From an uncultured Chlorobiaceae bacterium (GTDB lineage Bacteria; Bacteroidota; Chlorobiia; Chlorobiales; Chlorobiaceae), in NCBI GenBank assembly GCA_903836465.1, contig CAILRB010000066.1, forward strand, positions 1-64,000: DNA of 64,000 bases, in the 5' to 3' direction. Below the pieces are notes generated by a model, which ran no database searches, was not told where the DNA came from, and saw only the letters and a list, made by a program, of their open reading frames with translations. Positions 44,164 to 54,700 of this stretch are shown piece by piece. Each line of letters opens with the position of its first letter. The first letter of the stretch is position 1. A program made the translations under genes and the position numbers.

Positions 44164-46965
44164 ATGAAAACCGAGCAGCAAACTCGTATCGAATTGATTG
44201 ACAAGCTGTTACTGCAAGCTGGCTGGAGTGTGAACGATCCCTCCCAGGTTGTGGAGGAGTTTGACATTCTTGTCGGTTTGCCCGAAGGAGTAGAGGAGCC
44301 TCGCACCCCGTACGAAGGGCATCAGTTCAGTGATTATGTGCTGCTTGGCAAGGATGGCAGGCCAATTGCCGTGGTTGAGGCAAAAAAAACAAGTCGCGAT
44401 GCCGCCATTGGGCGTGAACAGGCGCGGCAGTATTGTGTTCATATTCAGAGGCAGTTGGGCGTTGAGATACCGTTCTGTTTTTATACCAATGGTCTTGAGA
44501 TCTTTTTCTGGGATCTCGACAACTATCCGCCCCGAAAGGTTATCGGGTTTCCAACCCGTGACGATCTTGAGCGCTTCCAATACATCCGCAGGAGCCGCAA
44601 ACCTCTCACCGGAGAGCTGATCAACACCGCCATTGCCGGGCGCGATTATCAAATTCGGGCCATTCGCTCTGTCCTTGAAGCCATTGAGCAGAAAAAGCGT
44701 GACTTCCTTCTGGTTATGGCCACTGGCACGGGAAAAACCCGCACCTGTATCGCCCTGGTTGATGCCTTGATGTGTGGTGGACATGCCGAGAAAATTCTCT
44801 TTCTGGTCGATCGCATTGCTTTGCGGGGGCAGGCGCTTTCGGCCTTCAAGGAGCATCTGCCCAACGAACCTCGCTGGCCGAGCGCTGAGGGTGAAAAGCT
44901 CTTTGCAAAAGATCGCCGCATCTACATTGCCACCTACCCCACGATGCTCAATCTCATCAGGGATGAATCGCAGCACATTTCACCATATTTCTTTGACTTT
45001 CTTGTTGTTGACGAGAGCCATCGCTCTATCTACAACACCTGCGGCGAAATCCTCGATTACTTCAAAACAATCACTCTGGGGCTGACGGCAACCCCGACCG
45101 ATATTCTTGACCACAACACCTTCAACCTCTTTCATTGCAAAGATGGCTTGCCAACCTTTGCCTACACCTACGAAGAGGCGGTGAACAACACGCCGCCCTT
45201 TCTGAGCAGTTTCCAGGTGATGAAAATCCAGACGAAATTCCAGATGGAGGGGATCAGCAAGCGGACCATCTCCCTTGAAGATCAGAAAAAGCTGATTCTC
45301 GAAGGCAAGGATATCGAAGAGATCAACTTTGAAGGCACGCAGCTTGAAAAGAAGGTGATCAATCGGGGGACAAACAGCCTGATTGTCAAAGAGTTCATGG
45401 AGGAGTGCATCAAAGACCAGAACGGTGTTCTTCCCGGTAAAACCATATTCTTCTGCGCCACTATCGCCCATGCCCGCAGAATTGAGGAGATATTCGACAA
45501 ACTCTACCCGCAATACAAGGGTGAACTTGCCAAGGTTCTGGTCTCCGACGACCCTCGCGTCTACGGCAGGGGAGGCTTGCTCGACCAGTTCACCAACTGC
45601 GATATGCCCCGCATCGCCATCAGTGTCGACATGCTCGATACTGGCATTGACATCCGCGAGCTGGTGAATCTGGTCTTCGCAAAACCGGTTTACTCCTACA
45701 CAAAATTCTGGCAGATGATTGGCCGGGGAACACGCCTCCTTGAGCTTGGTAAAATCAAGCCGTGGTGCACCGAAAAAGAGCTGTTCCTGATTCTGGATTG
45801 CTGGGATAACTTCGAATACTTCAAGCTTCAGCCCAAAGGCAAAGAGATCAAACAACAACTGCCGCTTCCGGTGAAACTTTTCGGGCTGCGTCTCGACAAA
45901 ATTGAGTCTGCCCTCTTAACTGGCAACACCGCCATTGCAGAGCGGGAAGTGGTAAAACTCCGCCATCAGATTGCCGGGCTGCCACACACCTCAGTGGTGA
46001 TCAAAGAGGCCGCATCAGCTCTTCACCCTTTGGAAGAGGAGAACTTCTGGCTCTCTCTGACGCCGCAAAAGCTGGAATATCTGAGAAGCGAGGTTAAACC
46101 GCTCTTCAGAACCGTCTCCGATGCTGATTTTAAGGCGATGCGTTTTGAGCGCGACATCGTGGAGATTTCACTGGCCAAACTTCGCCATCAAAAGGAGAGG
46201 TACGACACGCTCAGCGACGGTATTGCCGAGCAGATCAGCCAGCTTCCCCTCAGCATCGGCTTTGTGAAACAGGAGGAGGCTCTGATCAGGGCTGCTCAAA
46301 CCAAGCGGTTCTGGAACGAGGCAACCGAAGAGAGCTTCGACGAGCTTATCGAAAAACTCTCACCATTGATGAAGTTTCGCGAGGTTGAGAGCGGCGCTAT
46401 TGGTCAAGTTCATCTGAATCTTCAGGATCTTCTCCACCACAAAGAGATGGTGGAATTTGGCCCCCGGAATGAGGCCGTCAGCATTACTCGCTATCGTGAA
46501 ATGGTAGAGGCGCTTATTACCGAACTGACAACACAGAACCCGATTCTCTCCAAAATCAAGGAGGGCAAAGAGATTTCGCCTGAAGAGGCCACTGAGCTTG
46601 CCGAGCTGCTTCACGAAGAGCATCCGCACATTACCGAGGAGCTTTTGCGTTCCGTCTATAAGAACCGCAAGGCACATTTTATCCAGTTTATTCGCCATAT
46701 TCTCGGGCTCGAAATTCTCAAAAGTTTCCCTGAAACGGTTGCCGATGCGTTCGACCAGTTTATCCAGCAGCACTCCAACCTTTCCAGTCGCCAACTGGAC
46801 TTTTTAAACCTGCTCAAAAACTTTATTATCGAGCGCGAAAAGGTAGAAAAGAGAGACCTCATCAACGCACCCTTTACCGTGATACACCCGCAAGGCATTC
46901 GCGGGGTATTCAGTCCGCCTGAAATTAACGAAATCCTGGCTCTGGCCGAACAACTGGCAGCATAA
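44164..46965 (+). CDS. hsdR: Type I restriction enzyme R subunit
   Basis: A 933-residue HsdR. The N-terminal nuclease domain has the PD-(D/E)xK pattern (DYVLLGKDGRPIAVVEAKK). A superfamily-2 translocase follows: MATGTGKTRTC near 185, VDESHRS, LTATPT and the helicase VI motif QMIGRGTRL. The C-terminal EcoEI-type region (about 680-930) contacts HsdM. It cuts DNA after ATP-driven translocation when the site is unmodified. It starts 106 bp after yhaN and ends 2 bp before the AlbA/ATPase gene. Confidence 0.93.
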   Translation: MKTEQQTRIELIDKLLLQAGWSVNDPSQVVEEFDILVGLPEGVEEPRTPYEGHQFSDYVLLGKDGRPIAVVEAKKTSRDAAIGREQARQYCVHIQRQLGVEIPFCFYTNGLEIFFWDLDNYPPRKVIGFPTRDDLERFQYIRRSRKPLTGELINTAIAGRDYQIRAIRSVLEAIEQKKRDFLLVMATGTGKTRTCIALVDALMCGGHAEKILFLVDRIALRGQALSAFKEHLPNEPRWPSAEGEKLFAKDRRIYIATYPTMLNLIRDESQHISPYFFDFLVVDESHRSIYNTCGEILDYFKTITLGLTATPTDILDHNTFNLFHCKDGLPTFAYTYEEAVNNTPPFLSSFQVMKIQTKFQMEGISKRTISLEDQKKLILEGKDIEEINFEGTQLEKKVINRGTNSLIVKEFMEECIKDQNGVLPGKTIFFCATIAHARRIEEIFDKLYPQYKGELAKVLVSDDPRVYGRGGLLDQFTNCDMPRIAISVDMLDTGIDIRELVNLVFAKPVYSYTKFWQMIGRGTRLLELGKIKPWCTEKELFLILDCWDNFEYFKLQPKGKEIKQQLPLPVKLFGLRLDKIESALLTGNTAIAEREVVKLRHQIAGLPHTSVVIKEAASALHPLEEENFWLSLTPQKLEYLRSEVKPLFRTVSDADFKAMRFERDIVEISLAKLRHQKERYDTLSDGIAEQISQLPLSIGFVKQEEALIRAAQTKRFWNEATEESFDELIEKLSPLMKFREVESGAIGQVHLNLQDLLHHKEMVEFGPRNEAVSITRYREMVEALITELTTQNPILSKIKEGKEISPEEATELAELLHEEHPHITEELLRSVYKNRKAHFIQFIRHILGLEILKSFPETVADAFDQFIQQHSNLSSRQLDFLNLLKNFIIEREKVEKRDLINAPFTVIHPQGIRGVFSPPEINEILALAEQLAA

Positions 46966-46967
46966 CA

Positions 46968-48401
46968 ATGACAGAAAATAACCGCATCGAATACAAGCGC
47001 GAGCTGAATGAGAGGCTTGAGAAAGAGGTCATCGCATTTTTGAACTATCATGATGGCGGCATTATCTACATAGGTATTGACAAGTATGGATCTCTCTACG
47101 GCGTGACTGAGTGCGACGCTCTGCAGCTTGCCATCAAGGATCGACTCAAAAATAATATTCAGCCTTCATGCCTTGGTTTGTTCGATGTCATTCACGAAAC
47201 CCGTGATGGCAAAGATATTATTAAAATCATTGTTGCCAGTGGTACCGAAAAACCGTATTACCTGCGCAAGTTCGGCATGTCTGAAAAAGGGTGTTTCATT
47301 CGCATTGGCAGCGCCAGTGAGCCCATGTCGCAGCGTATGATTGAAGAGCTCTTTGCCCGACGTACGCGTAACTCAATCGCCCGTATCCGTTCTCTGCGGC
47401 AGGATCTCACCTTTGAGCAGCTTAAAATCTACTATCAGGAGGCAGGCCTTACCCTCGGCGACAAATTCGCAGACAATCTTGAACTGACCACCGAGGATGG
47501 CGGCTATAACTATGCAGGCTATCTGCTGGCCGATCAAAACGGCAACTCGGTGCAGGTGGCGAAATATGCAGGCACTGACAGGGTTGATCTGCTTGGGAGC
47601 AAAGATTACGGCTTCTGTTGCCTGATTAAAAGCTGCAAGCAGATACTCGACCGTCTGGAGGGAGTCGAGAATCGTGTCATCAATAAAATAACTTCCCGGG
47701 AGCGTATCAGCCGAAGCCTTTGGAACAAGGTCGCCCTTCGTGAAGCTGTGATCAACGCCATTATTCATAACGACTACAGTACCGAACTGGTGCCGAAGTT
47801 TGAAATTTTTACTGATCGGCTTGAAATTACCTCGGCAGGTGCCGTTCACCCTGGCGCTGAGCAGGATGATTTTTTTGCCGGATATTCCATGCCCCGCAAC
47901 AAAACCCTGATGCGAGTTTTCAAGGATCTTGCTATGGTTGAATACCTTGGCTCCGGAATGCCCCGGATTCTCAAAGCTTACCCACGTGAAGCCTACACCT
48001 TTTCGACACATTTCATTCGGACGACCTTTCCTGTATCCTTGGAAGCCCTTGCGCTGGAAGAAGAGGTGCTGAAAGGTGAAGCAAAAACCTTGGGGGCCCA
48101 GTCAGGGGTAGAGTCAGGGGTAGAGTCAGGGGTAGAGTCAGGGGTAGAGTCAGGGGTAGAGTCAACAATGGGATTGCGTATTATGGAGCTTCTTCAACCC
48201 AGCCCTTTATCAAAAGCAGCAATTGCGGAGGCATTTGGCAAAGAAAAACCAACCCGTTATCTCAATGAGTTAATGAAAAAACTCCTTGATAGGGAGCTTG
48301 TGGCTTATACCATTCCCGAAAAGCCTGGCAGTCGCTTGCAAAAGTACCGGCTTACCGCAAAAGGGTCAATCTCTTTAAAGAATTTAAACAAAGGTGAATA
48401 G
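46968..48401 (+). CDS. AlbA_2/Schlafen-type and RecG-like ATPase-domain protein in the RM operon
   Basis: A 477-residue protein often annotated as a RecG-like or divergent-AAA transcriptional regulator. The N-terminal AlbA_2 domain (about 1-115) starts IEYKRELN and has FLNYHDGGIIYIGIDKYG. A middle domain contains the ALREAVINAIIHNDY and EITSAGAVHPG segments of the HATPase_c_4 family. A linker of five SGVE repeats (about 379-398) precedes a C-terminal winged helix (LSKAAIAEAFG...). It sits between hsdR and hsdM, so it likely regulates or modulates the RM system, perhaps by DNA or RNA binding. The exact function is unknown. Confidence 0.8.
   Translation: MTENNRIEYKRELNERLEKEVIAFLNYHDGGIIYIGIDKYGSLYGVTECDALQLAIKDRLKNNIQPSCLGLFDVIHETRDGKDIIKIIVASGTEKPYYLRKFGMSEKGCFIRIGSASEPMSQRMIEELFARRTRNSIARIRSLRQDLTFEQLKIYYQEAGLTLGDKFADNLELTTEDGGYNYAGYLLADQNGNSVQVAKYAGTDRVDLLGSKDYGFCCLIKSCKQILDRLEGVENRVINKITSRERISRSLWNKVALREAVINAIIHNDYSTELVPKFEIFTDRLEITSAGAVHPGAEQDDFFAGYSMPRNKTLMRVFKDLAMVEYLGSGMPRILKAYPREAYTFSTHFIRTTFPVSLEALALEEEVLKGEAKTLGAQSGVESGVESGVESGVESGVESTMGLRIMELLQPSPLSKAAIAEAFGKEKPTRYLNELMKKLLDRELVAYTIPEKPGSRLQKYRLTAKGSISLKNLNKGE
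48101..48160 (+). repeat. Five perfect 12-bp tandem repeats (in-frame minisatellite)
   Basis: The unit GTCAGGGGTAGA occurs five times without mismatch, followed by GTCA. Read in frame it encodes SGVE repeated five times in the linker before the winged-helix domain. Since 12 is a multiple of three, slippage would change linker length and not frame. Confidence 0.97.
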
Positions 48402-48410
48402 ACAGAATTC

Positions 48411-48610
48411 ATGGACCAACAGGTCACCGGACAAGTAACCTGACAAGTCGCCGGACAAGTCACCGCATAAGTCGGGAGCTATTGTGCTGAATCACGGAGA
48501 GCAAGCGAAATTATGAAACCGAACAACCGAACAAGGCCAAACATTGTTGAAGCAGAACAGACAATGAACAAACAGCAAGATTTCACCATCAATAGTACAG
48601 ATACAACCCA
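48411..48610 (+). pseudogene. Decayed QVTG-type repeat linker remnant
   Basis: Downstream of the AlbA/ATPase gene, 48411-48470 reads MDQQVTGQVT, stop, QVAGQVTA, stop in one frame: a degenerate 12-bp repeat (GACAAGTCACCG-like). Such QVTG/QVAG repeats are typical linkers of related AlbA_2/ATPase proteins, so this is probably a leftover of a second gene copy or of a longer version. 48471-48610 leads to hsdM and shows nothing else clear. Confidence 0.5.
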
Positions 48611-50272
48611 ATGCTCCAGCACAACCCTGAACTGAAATCGAAGATAGATCAACTCTGGAACAAGTTCTGGAGCGGTGGCATTTCCAACCCGCTCACCGCG
48701 ATTGAACAGATCACCTATCTGCTCTTCATGAAGCGCATGGACGATCAGGACAGGGAGAAGCAGGCAAGCGCCGAGTGGGCTGGCGACACCTATCGCTCAC
48801 TTTTTGAGGGGATGTGGATACCGCCGGAATACCGCGACAAAGAAAATGCTGCGAGTTATGCCATTGATAAAAGCACCCTTCGCTGGAGTGAATTCAAACA
48901 CCGGCAGGCTGAAGAGATGCTCACCCACGTGCAGTCGAGAGTATTCCCCTACCTGAAAGACATGAACGGCTCCGAGTCGAAATTTACCCAGCATATCAAA
49001 AACGCGGTCTTTATCATTCCCAAGCCTTCGCTCCTTGTTGAGGCGGTCAAAACGGTTGACGAGATCTTTGAGGTGATGGAAAAAGACTCAAATGAAAAGG
49101 GGCAGGCATTTCAGGATATTCAGGGCGATGTGTATGAATTTTTGCTCTCCGAAATTGCCTCCGCCGGTAAAAACGGACAGTTCCGCACCCCTCGCCACAT
49201 CATCAAAATGATGGCCGATCTGGTCGAGCCCAAGCTTGGCCATGCTATTGCCGATCCGGCATGTGGTTCAGGCGGATTCCTGCTTGGGGCCTATCAATAC
49301 ATCGTGACGCAATTGGCAATTCGTGCCGGAAACAAAGATCTCGTGCCGGACGAAGATGGATTTCTCCGCACCTCCGTCTCCGCCGGGCTTACCGAACAGG
49401 CAAAAACCATTCTCAGCAAAACGCTTTTCGGCTACGATATCGACAGCACCATGGTTCGCCTTGCGCTCATGAACCTGATGATGCACGGCATTGACGAGCC
49501 GGAAATCGACTACAAAGACACCCTGAGCAAGAGCTTTACCGAAGAGTCCTGCTACGACATCATCATGGCCAATCCCCCCTTTACCGGCAGCATCGACAAG
49601 GGCGACATCAACGAAAGCTTTACCCTCTCCACCACCAAAACAGAGCTGTTGTTTGTTGAAAACATCTACCGGCTGCTGAAAAAAGGGGGAACCGCCTGCG
49701 TTATTGTGCCTCAAGGCGTGCTCTTTGGCTCCGGCGGCGCCTTCAAGGCACTGCGCAAACTGCTTGTTGACCGCTGCGACCTGAAAGCCGTTATCACCAT
49801 GCCCAGCGGAGTCTTCAAGCCCTATGCCGGAGTCTCAACCTCCATTCTGCTCTTCACCAAAGTATGGGGCCCGCTCGACAAAGTCACCAAACCAGCGACA
49901 GAGCACGTCTGGTTCTACGACATGCAGTCGGACGGCTATTCGCTCGACGACAAACGAAGCAAGCAGGAGGGTTTTGGTGACCTGCTTGATATTGTCGAAA
50001 AGTATAAACGTCGAAGCGTAGAGCACGACACCGACAGAACCCAAAAGTTCTTTATGGTTCCCCGTGCAGAAATTGAAGGCGAAGGAGGATATGATCTCTC
50101 TCTTTCCCGCTATAAAACCGATGTGTTTGAAGAGGTCGTCTACGAAAGCCCGTCGGTGATTCTCGACAAACTGATTGCCGCAGAGGTGGGGGAGGTTGAT
50201 GAGGCTGAACTTGCAAACATTCAGAGCGGGATTGTACGGGAGCTGTTGGAGCTGAAGGGGATGATTGGATGA
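48611..50272 (+). CDS. hsdM: Type I modification methyltransferase HsdM
   Basis: A 553-residue N6-adenine methyltransferase. The HsdM_N helical domain (1-150) begins LKSKIDQLWNKFWSGG. The catalytic domain has SAM motif DPACGSGGF near 215 and NPPF near 320. It modifies the site chosen by HsdS and is also needed for restriction. Its stop overlaps the start of the next small ORF by 4 bp (ATGA). Confidence 0.95.
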   Translation: MLQHNPELKSKIDQLWNKFWSGGISNPLTAIEQITYLLFMKRMDDQDREKQASAEWAGDTYRSLFEGMWIPPEYRDKENAASYAIDKSTLRWSEFKHRQAEEMLTHVQSRVFPYLKDMNGSESKFTQHIKNAVFIIPKPSLLVEAVKTVDEIFEVMEKDSNEKGQAFQDIQGDVYEFLLSEIASAGKNGQFRTPRHIIKMMADLVEPKLGHAIADPACGSGGFLLGAYQYIVTQLAIRAGNKDLVPDEDGFLRTSVSAGLTEQAKTILSKTLFGYDIDSTMVRLALMNLMMHGIDEPEIDYKDTLSKSFTEESCYDIIMANPPFTGSIDKGDINESFTLSTTKTELLFVENIYRLLKKGGTACVIVPQGVLFGSGGAFKALRKLLVDRCDLKAVITMPSGVFKPYAGVSTSILLFTKVWGPLDKVTKPATEHVWFYDMQSDGYSLDDKRSKQEGFGDLLDIVEKYKRRSVEHDTDRTQKFFMVPRAEIEGEGGYDLSLSRYKTDVFEEVVYESPSVILDKLIAAEVGEVDEAELANIQSGIVRELLELKGMIG

Positions 50273-50460
50273 AACAAGCATTTATAACCGGTTGGGGGAA
50301 GAGTTTTTCAGTTGGTCGATTTAGGCGTAACTGGCATTTTTATAAGGAGGTTACAATTACGAACGCACTGCGTTCGCAATTTGATTTTGAGCGATACGAG
50401 AAACTGCTTAAAGATAGTTCCTCATTCGGCATGAAGGTGGTTGAGGGGAGGGGGAGATGA
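50269..50460 (+). CDS. Small ORF between hsdM and hsdS
   Basis: A 63-residue reading frame coupled at both ends: ATGA overlap with the hsdM stop and ATGA overlap with the hsdS start. The product begins MKQAFITGWGKSFSVGRFRRNW, is basic, and has no known family. It contains a small perfect hairpin (50360-50366 with 50370-50376, CGAACGC/GCGTTCG). It might be a real small subunit, a translation-coupling leader, or a fragment left by recombination in hsdS. Confidence 0.5.
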   Translation: MKQAFITGWGKSFSVGRFRRNWHFYKEVTITNALRSQFDFERYEKLLKDSSSFGMKVVEGRGR

Positions 50461-51623
50461 GGTATCCTCAGACGGCTATTTCAGAGGTTGCCAATTTTAA
50501 TAATGGCTTTCCTTTTAAGCCAAGTGATTGGTGCTCTACAGGATACAAGATTATTCGTATTCAGAATTTAAGCGATCATTCAAAGCCATTTAATCGGACA
50601 CAAAAGGAAGTTCCTGCTCGCTACCTTGTGAAACGCGGAGATATTCTTGTTTCTTGGTCCGCAACTATTGATGTTTTTGAATGGGATGATGAAGATGCTT
50701 ACTTGAATCAGCATATTTTCAAAGTTGACTACAATCCTCATAAGGTAGATAAACAGTATTTCAAGTTATCCTTAAAGAATACCGTTCGCGAATTGGGGAA
50801 ATTTGCGCATGGCTCAACGATGAAGCATGTGGTCAAAGGTGATTTTGATAATCATCAGATCCCTCTTCCACCACTTGACGACCAAATCCGTATCGCAACC
50901 CTTCTTTCCAAAGTAGAGAACCTGATCTCCCGCCGTCGTGAGCAACTCAAACAGCTTGATGAACTGCTCAAAAGTGTTTTTCTGGAGATGTTTGGTGATC
51001 CGGTCAGGAATGAGAAAGGGTGGGAGCGAGTTACAATTCGCGATTTGATTTCAGAAGCGAAGTATGATACAAGCAAATCTGCTGAAGGGGGGCAGTATAA
51101 ATACCTTCGGATGAATAACATTTCAACGAATGGCTTTTGGGATTTTACCAGTCTAAAGTATATTGATATTGATAATTACGAGGTTAATAAATATTCCTTG
51201 GTCAGAAATGACCTTGTTTTCAACAGAACAAATTCAAAAGAGCTTGTTGGAAAAACCGCAGTGTACTCATCCGATGAGAAGGTTATAATCGCGGGCTATT
51301 TAATTCGGGTGAGGACAAAGCCAGAGGCAAACCCTTGGTATATATGGGGGTCTTTAAACTCAAAAGCAGGCAAGTTGAGATTGTTCAACTTGTGCAGAAA
51401 TATTGTTGGCATGGCAAATATTAATGCGCAAGAGTTACAAGATATCCCGATTTTAAAACCTCCTATTGATCTCCAAAATCAATTTGCGGCCATAGTCGCT
51501 AAAGTTGAAGCCCTGAGAGGCTGGTATACTCAATCCCTTACCAATATGGAGTCACTTTATGGCACTCTCAGCCAAAAAGCATTCAAAGGTGAGCTGGATT
51601 TATCGCGGGTGCTGATTGTATGA
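50457..51623 (+). CDS. hsdS: Type I specificity subunit HsdS
   Basis: A 388-residue HsdS with two target-recognition domains. TRD1 covers about 1-145 and ends with the conserved region IPLPPLDDQIRIATLLSKVE, followed by a helical spacer (LISRRREQLKQLDELLKS). TRD2 covers about 190-345 and ends IPILKPPIDLQNQFAAIV before a second helix. It sets the bipartite DNA sequence recognised by the R-M complex. It overlaps the preceding small ORF by 4 bp. No inverted copy for phase variation is seen. Confidence 0.93.
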   Translation: MRYPQTAISEVANFNNGFPFKPSDWCSTGYKIIRIQNLSDHSKPFNRTQKEVPARYLVKRGDILVSWSATIDVFEWDDEDAYLNQHIFKVDYNPHKVDKQYFKLSLKNTVRELGKFAHGSTMKHVVKGDFDNHQIPLPPLDDQIRIATLLSKVENLISRRREQLKQLDELLKSVFLEMFGDPVRNEKGWERVTIRDLISEAKYDTSKSAEGGQYKYLRMNNISTNGFWDFTSLKYIDIDNYEVNKYSLVRNDLVFNRTNSKELVGKTAVYSSDEKVIIAGYLIRVRTKPEANPWYIWGSLNSKAGKLRLFNLCRNIVGMANINAQELQDIPILKPPIDLQNQFAAIVAKVEALRGWYTQSLTNMESLYGTLSQKAFKGELDLSRVLIV

Positions 51624-51706
51624 ACAGGGGGAACCGGATGACCTCAGACCCATGTGATTAGTTTGTATTCTCTGAAATACCATTTTCTCAATGAAATAAG
51701 AATGCC

Positions 51707-54700
51707 ATGAGAACTGAAACTTTTAACTCAAATATTTCAATCTTTCTTTCCTATGCCAGAGGAGATGACGAGATCTTTGTCAAAAGATTACGTGATGATC
51801 TTATAAAAACAGGGATTGATGTATGGTTTGACCAAGTTTCTCTTCCATCTCGAAAGCTGACTTTTCACCAGGAAATAAAGTCCGCTATTCAGGAGCGTCA
51901 GAAAATGGTGTATATCTCGGGACGCATGGCGACTATATCTGATTATGTCAGAGAAGAGTGGAAGTTTGCTTTGGAGTGCGATAAAACGGTTATACCAATT
52001 TTGCGATTGGGAAGTCAAGATGATGTCCCCGGTGAGTTGAGTCTTTTTCAATCAATTGATTTCAGGGACGACCTGCAATACGAGGAAAAACTGGCTAACC
52101 TTATTGAGAATATTAAGATGCCAGAACCATTCCTTTTGGCTCCTTTTGCTGTTCCAAGCCTGCCACCTCATTTTGTTGGCCGCCCAAAACTGCTGAGTCA
52201 GCTCAAAGAGGCACTTCTTGTTGACCTGAAGAATCCAATTGTTATTACCGGCTACGACTCGTGTGTTGGTTTAACGGGGATGGGAGGTATTGGGAAATCA
52301 GCTATGGCATCGGCTGTGGTGCTCGATAGTGAGGTTCGGCGTTCCTATCCTGATGGTGTTATGTGGATTACTTTCGGCAAACAGCCCGATGTTACACAAC
52401 TGATGCGTGACGTGGCAGTGCACCTGAAAGATTCAAGTCGTATTGAAAACATAGTTCAGGGCAAGGGCATACTCAAAAACCTTCTTTTGAACAAATCGGT
52501 CATGTTTGTTTTTGACAATGTATGGAGTGCTGCTGATGTTGCCGCTTTCGATATTTTAGGCCCGAGATGTCGGGCTTTGATCACAACACGGGATTCAGGA
52601 ATCTTGGAAACCCTGCAAGCAAAGATATTTGAAGTTGAGCTGTTTACAGAAATCGAAGCACTCCTGCTTCTGGCAAATTTCGCAGGAATATCTGTTGAGA
52701 AGCTTCCCTTCGAGGCTCGCAAGATCATCAGGGAGTGCGGTTATCTTCCTCTTGCCGTTGCATTGTGTGGAGGTCTTGCCCGTAAGCGAGACGGTGTGTG
52801 GCCACATATCTTGGAACGATTGCGCAGGGCCGATCTGGAGAAAATTGGCTTTAGAGAAAATGAGGTAATTAATCCTGATCACAAAAGTATATGGCGGGCG
52901 ATGCAGGTCAGTGTAGAGGAGCTGACGGATGACGAACAGCAGCGATTTTCGGAACTCTCAGTATTCGTAACAGACCAGACCACTCCTGAAGCGGCCGTAG
53001 CTGTATTGTGGGTCCATACTGGAAACCTGAACAATTATGATACCCAAGACCTGCTGTATAACTTTGCGGAGAGGTCTCTCGTAAGATTACACAAGGAAAA
53101 GAACAACTCGAAGGATGGGAAGATTAACCTTAGTGTTTCACTGCATGATCTGCTTTATGATTTTGCATCGCGTGTTGCAGTTGACTCAGAGGAGTTGCAT
53201 AATTCTCTCGTCGAGGCCTATGCAAAAAAATGTGCAGAGGGATGGGCAACGGGGCCAAACGACGGATATTTTTATCAGCAGCTTCCGTGGCATATTTTGA
53301 AAGCTGGACAAACCGATGAAATAGCATCACTTGCTCGTGATGGTAGGTTTCTGCTTGCACAGGATCGTGCAGTGCCAGACAATCCTTCGCTCTCTCTTCA
53401 TACAATTCTTGCAGCTCTTGACGAAGCGATATCTACCGATAATGCACTTGATATGGCGGAGTTTACCCTTGCACATGCAAACAGAGTATCACTTCTCGGT
53501 ACCGAAAGTCCCTTGCAGGCTTTACGGTTGGGCAGTCTCGTGCGAGCGTTATCTATTGCCGACCAGTATCCTCCAGCGTTAAGATTGCTTTGGCATCTGT
53601 TGCTTTTTTCTGATCTGGCGGATACCGGTCGACATGGCGATGCTCACCAAGTCTGGAAGAAGCTCAGGGAGTTCCCTTCGATCAGGCTTGAAAAGTGGTG
53701 GCACGCCCAGTTCGCTGCTTTTTGCATGGCCAAGGCGACACTGTATGAACCATTTACTTATTGGTTGCAATGGGCGGTCAAAACGTTTGATAGGATACCC
53801 TATCCTTTGGCCATGGCTTTCTCTCAAGGTTTGTCAGGCACTCCAAGATTTGAAGATGCCTTAATCGTGGCGGAACTGGAGGAACAGGTATGGGTTCGCG
53901 CTGATGCTATTGTCAAGATAGTATTGAAGACAACTGGTACTGAAAATGACTACGATATCTACAATAGAGCGCTTAAAGCAGCAGAGCTGATAGAAATCAA
54001 GGAATGCAAAGAGTTGATAAATTTTGCCATTGGTCTGGTATTTCTCAAGGCAGATGGATCATTGAATGAACAACTTCGCACACGTATAATTAACTCATTT
54101 CCTATTGAAATAACTGATGTTAACGATGTTAACATCAGTTATATAATGAATGTTGCAAATTTTATAAACGCACCTGAGCTTGTGGAGAGGGTGCTGAAAT
54201 CCGTACAAAAATATGCCGACAGGGTTCGCTTGTCTTCTGTTCTTGTTATTATCGCGCCTCAAATAATTGAACTTTGTACGGGTACAAACAATTTAAAAAG
54301 GGCATTATCCTTAATAGACGGATGTTTTACGGAAGACAAAATAGCTGCCCTTGCAGCGATAGCCTTATCTATAGCCAAAACCAACGGTGATCCTCGTCAA
54401 GTAATACGAGATGCAATTCGTGAAGCTGAAAATACCTCATACGAACTTGAGGCAGCCGAAGGTCTCGTGGTGTTAGCTCCGGTGGCGGCCCTGACCAAGG
54501 CGGAAGATCCGCAAGCAATTTTGCAGCGTACCCTTCAAATTCGCCTTGTCCAGACAAATGAGATCTGGACACTCTCTGCCAAAGCTCATGCCTTGGGACA
54601 TCTTGCGTCAGCTGTTGTTTTATCGCGGTTTGGAGAACTGAATGATAATATTGCGAAAGCGCTGGAACTGGCAGAATATGTCGCTGGTGTATATTATGAA

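Noticed and set aside
48101-48160. Tandem repeats considered as CRISPR-like or a regulatory satellite
   Set aside because: Units are 12 bp, contiguous and in frame inside a gene; there are no spacers.
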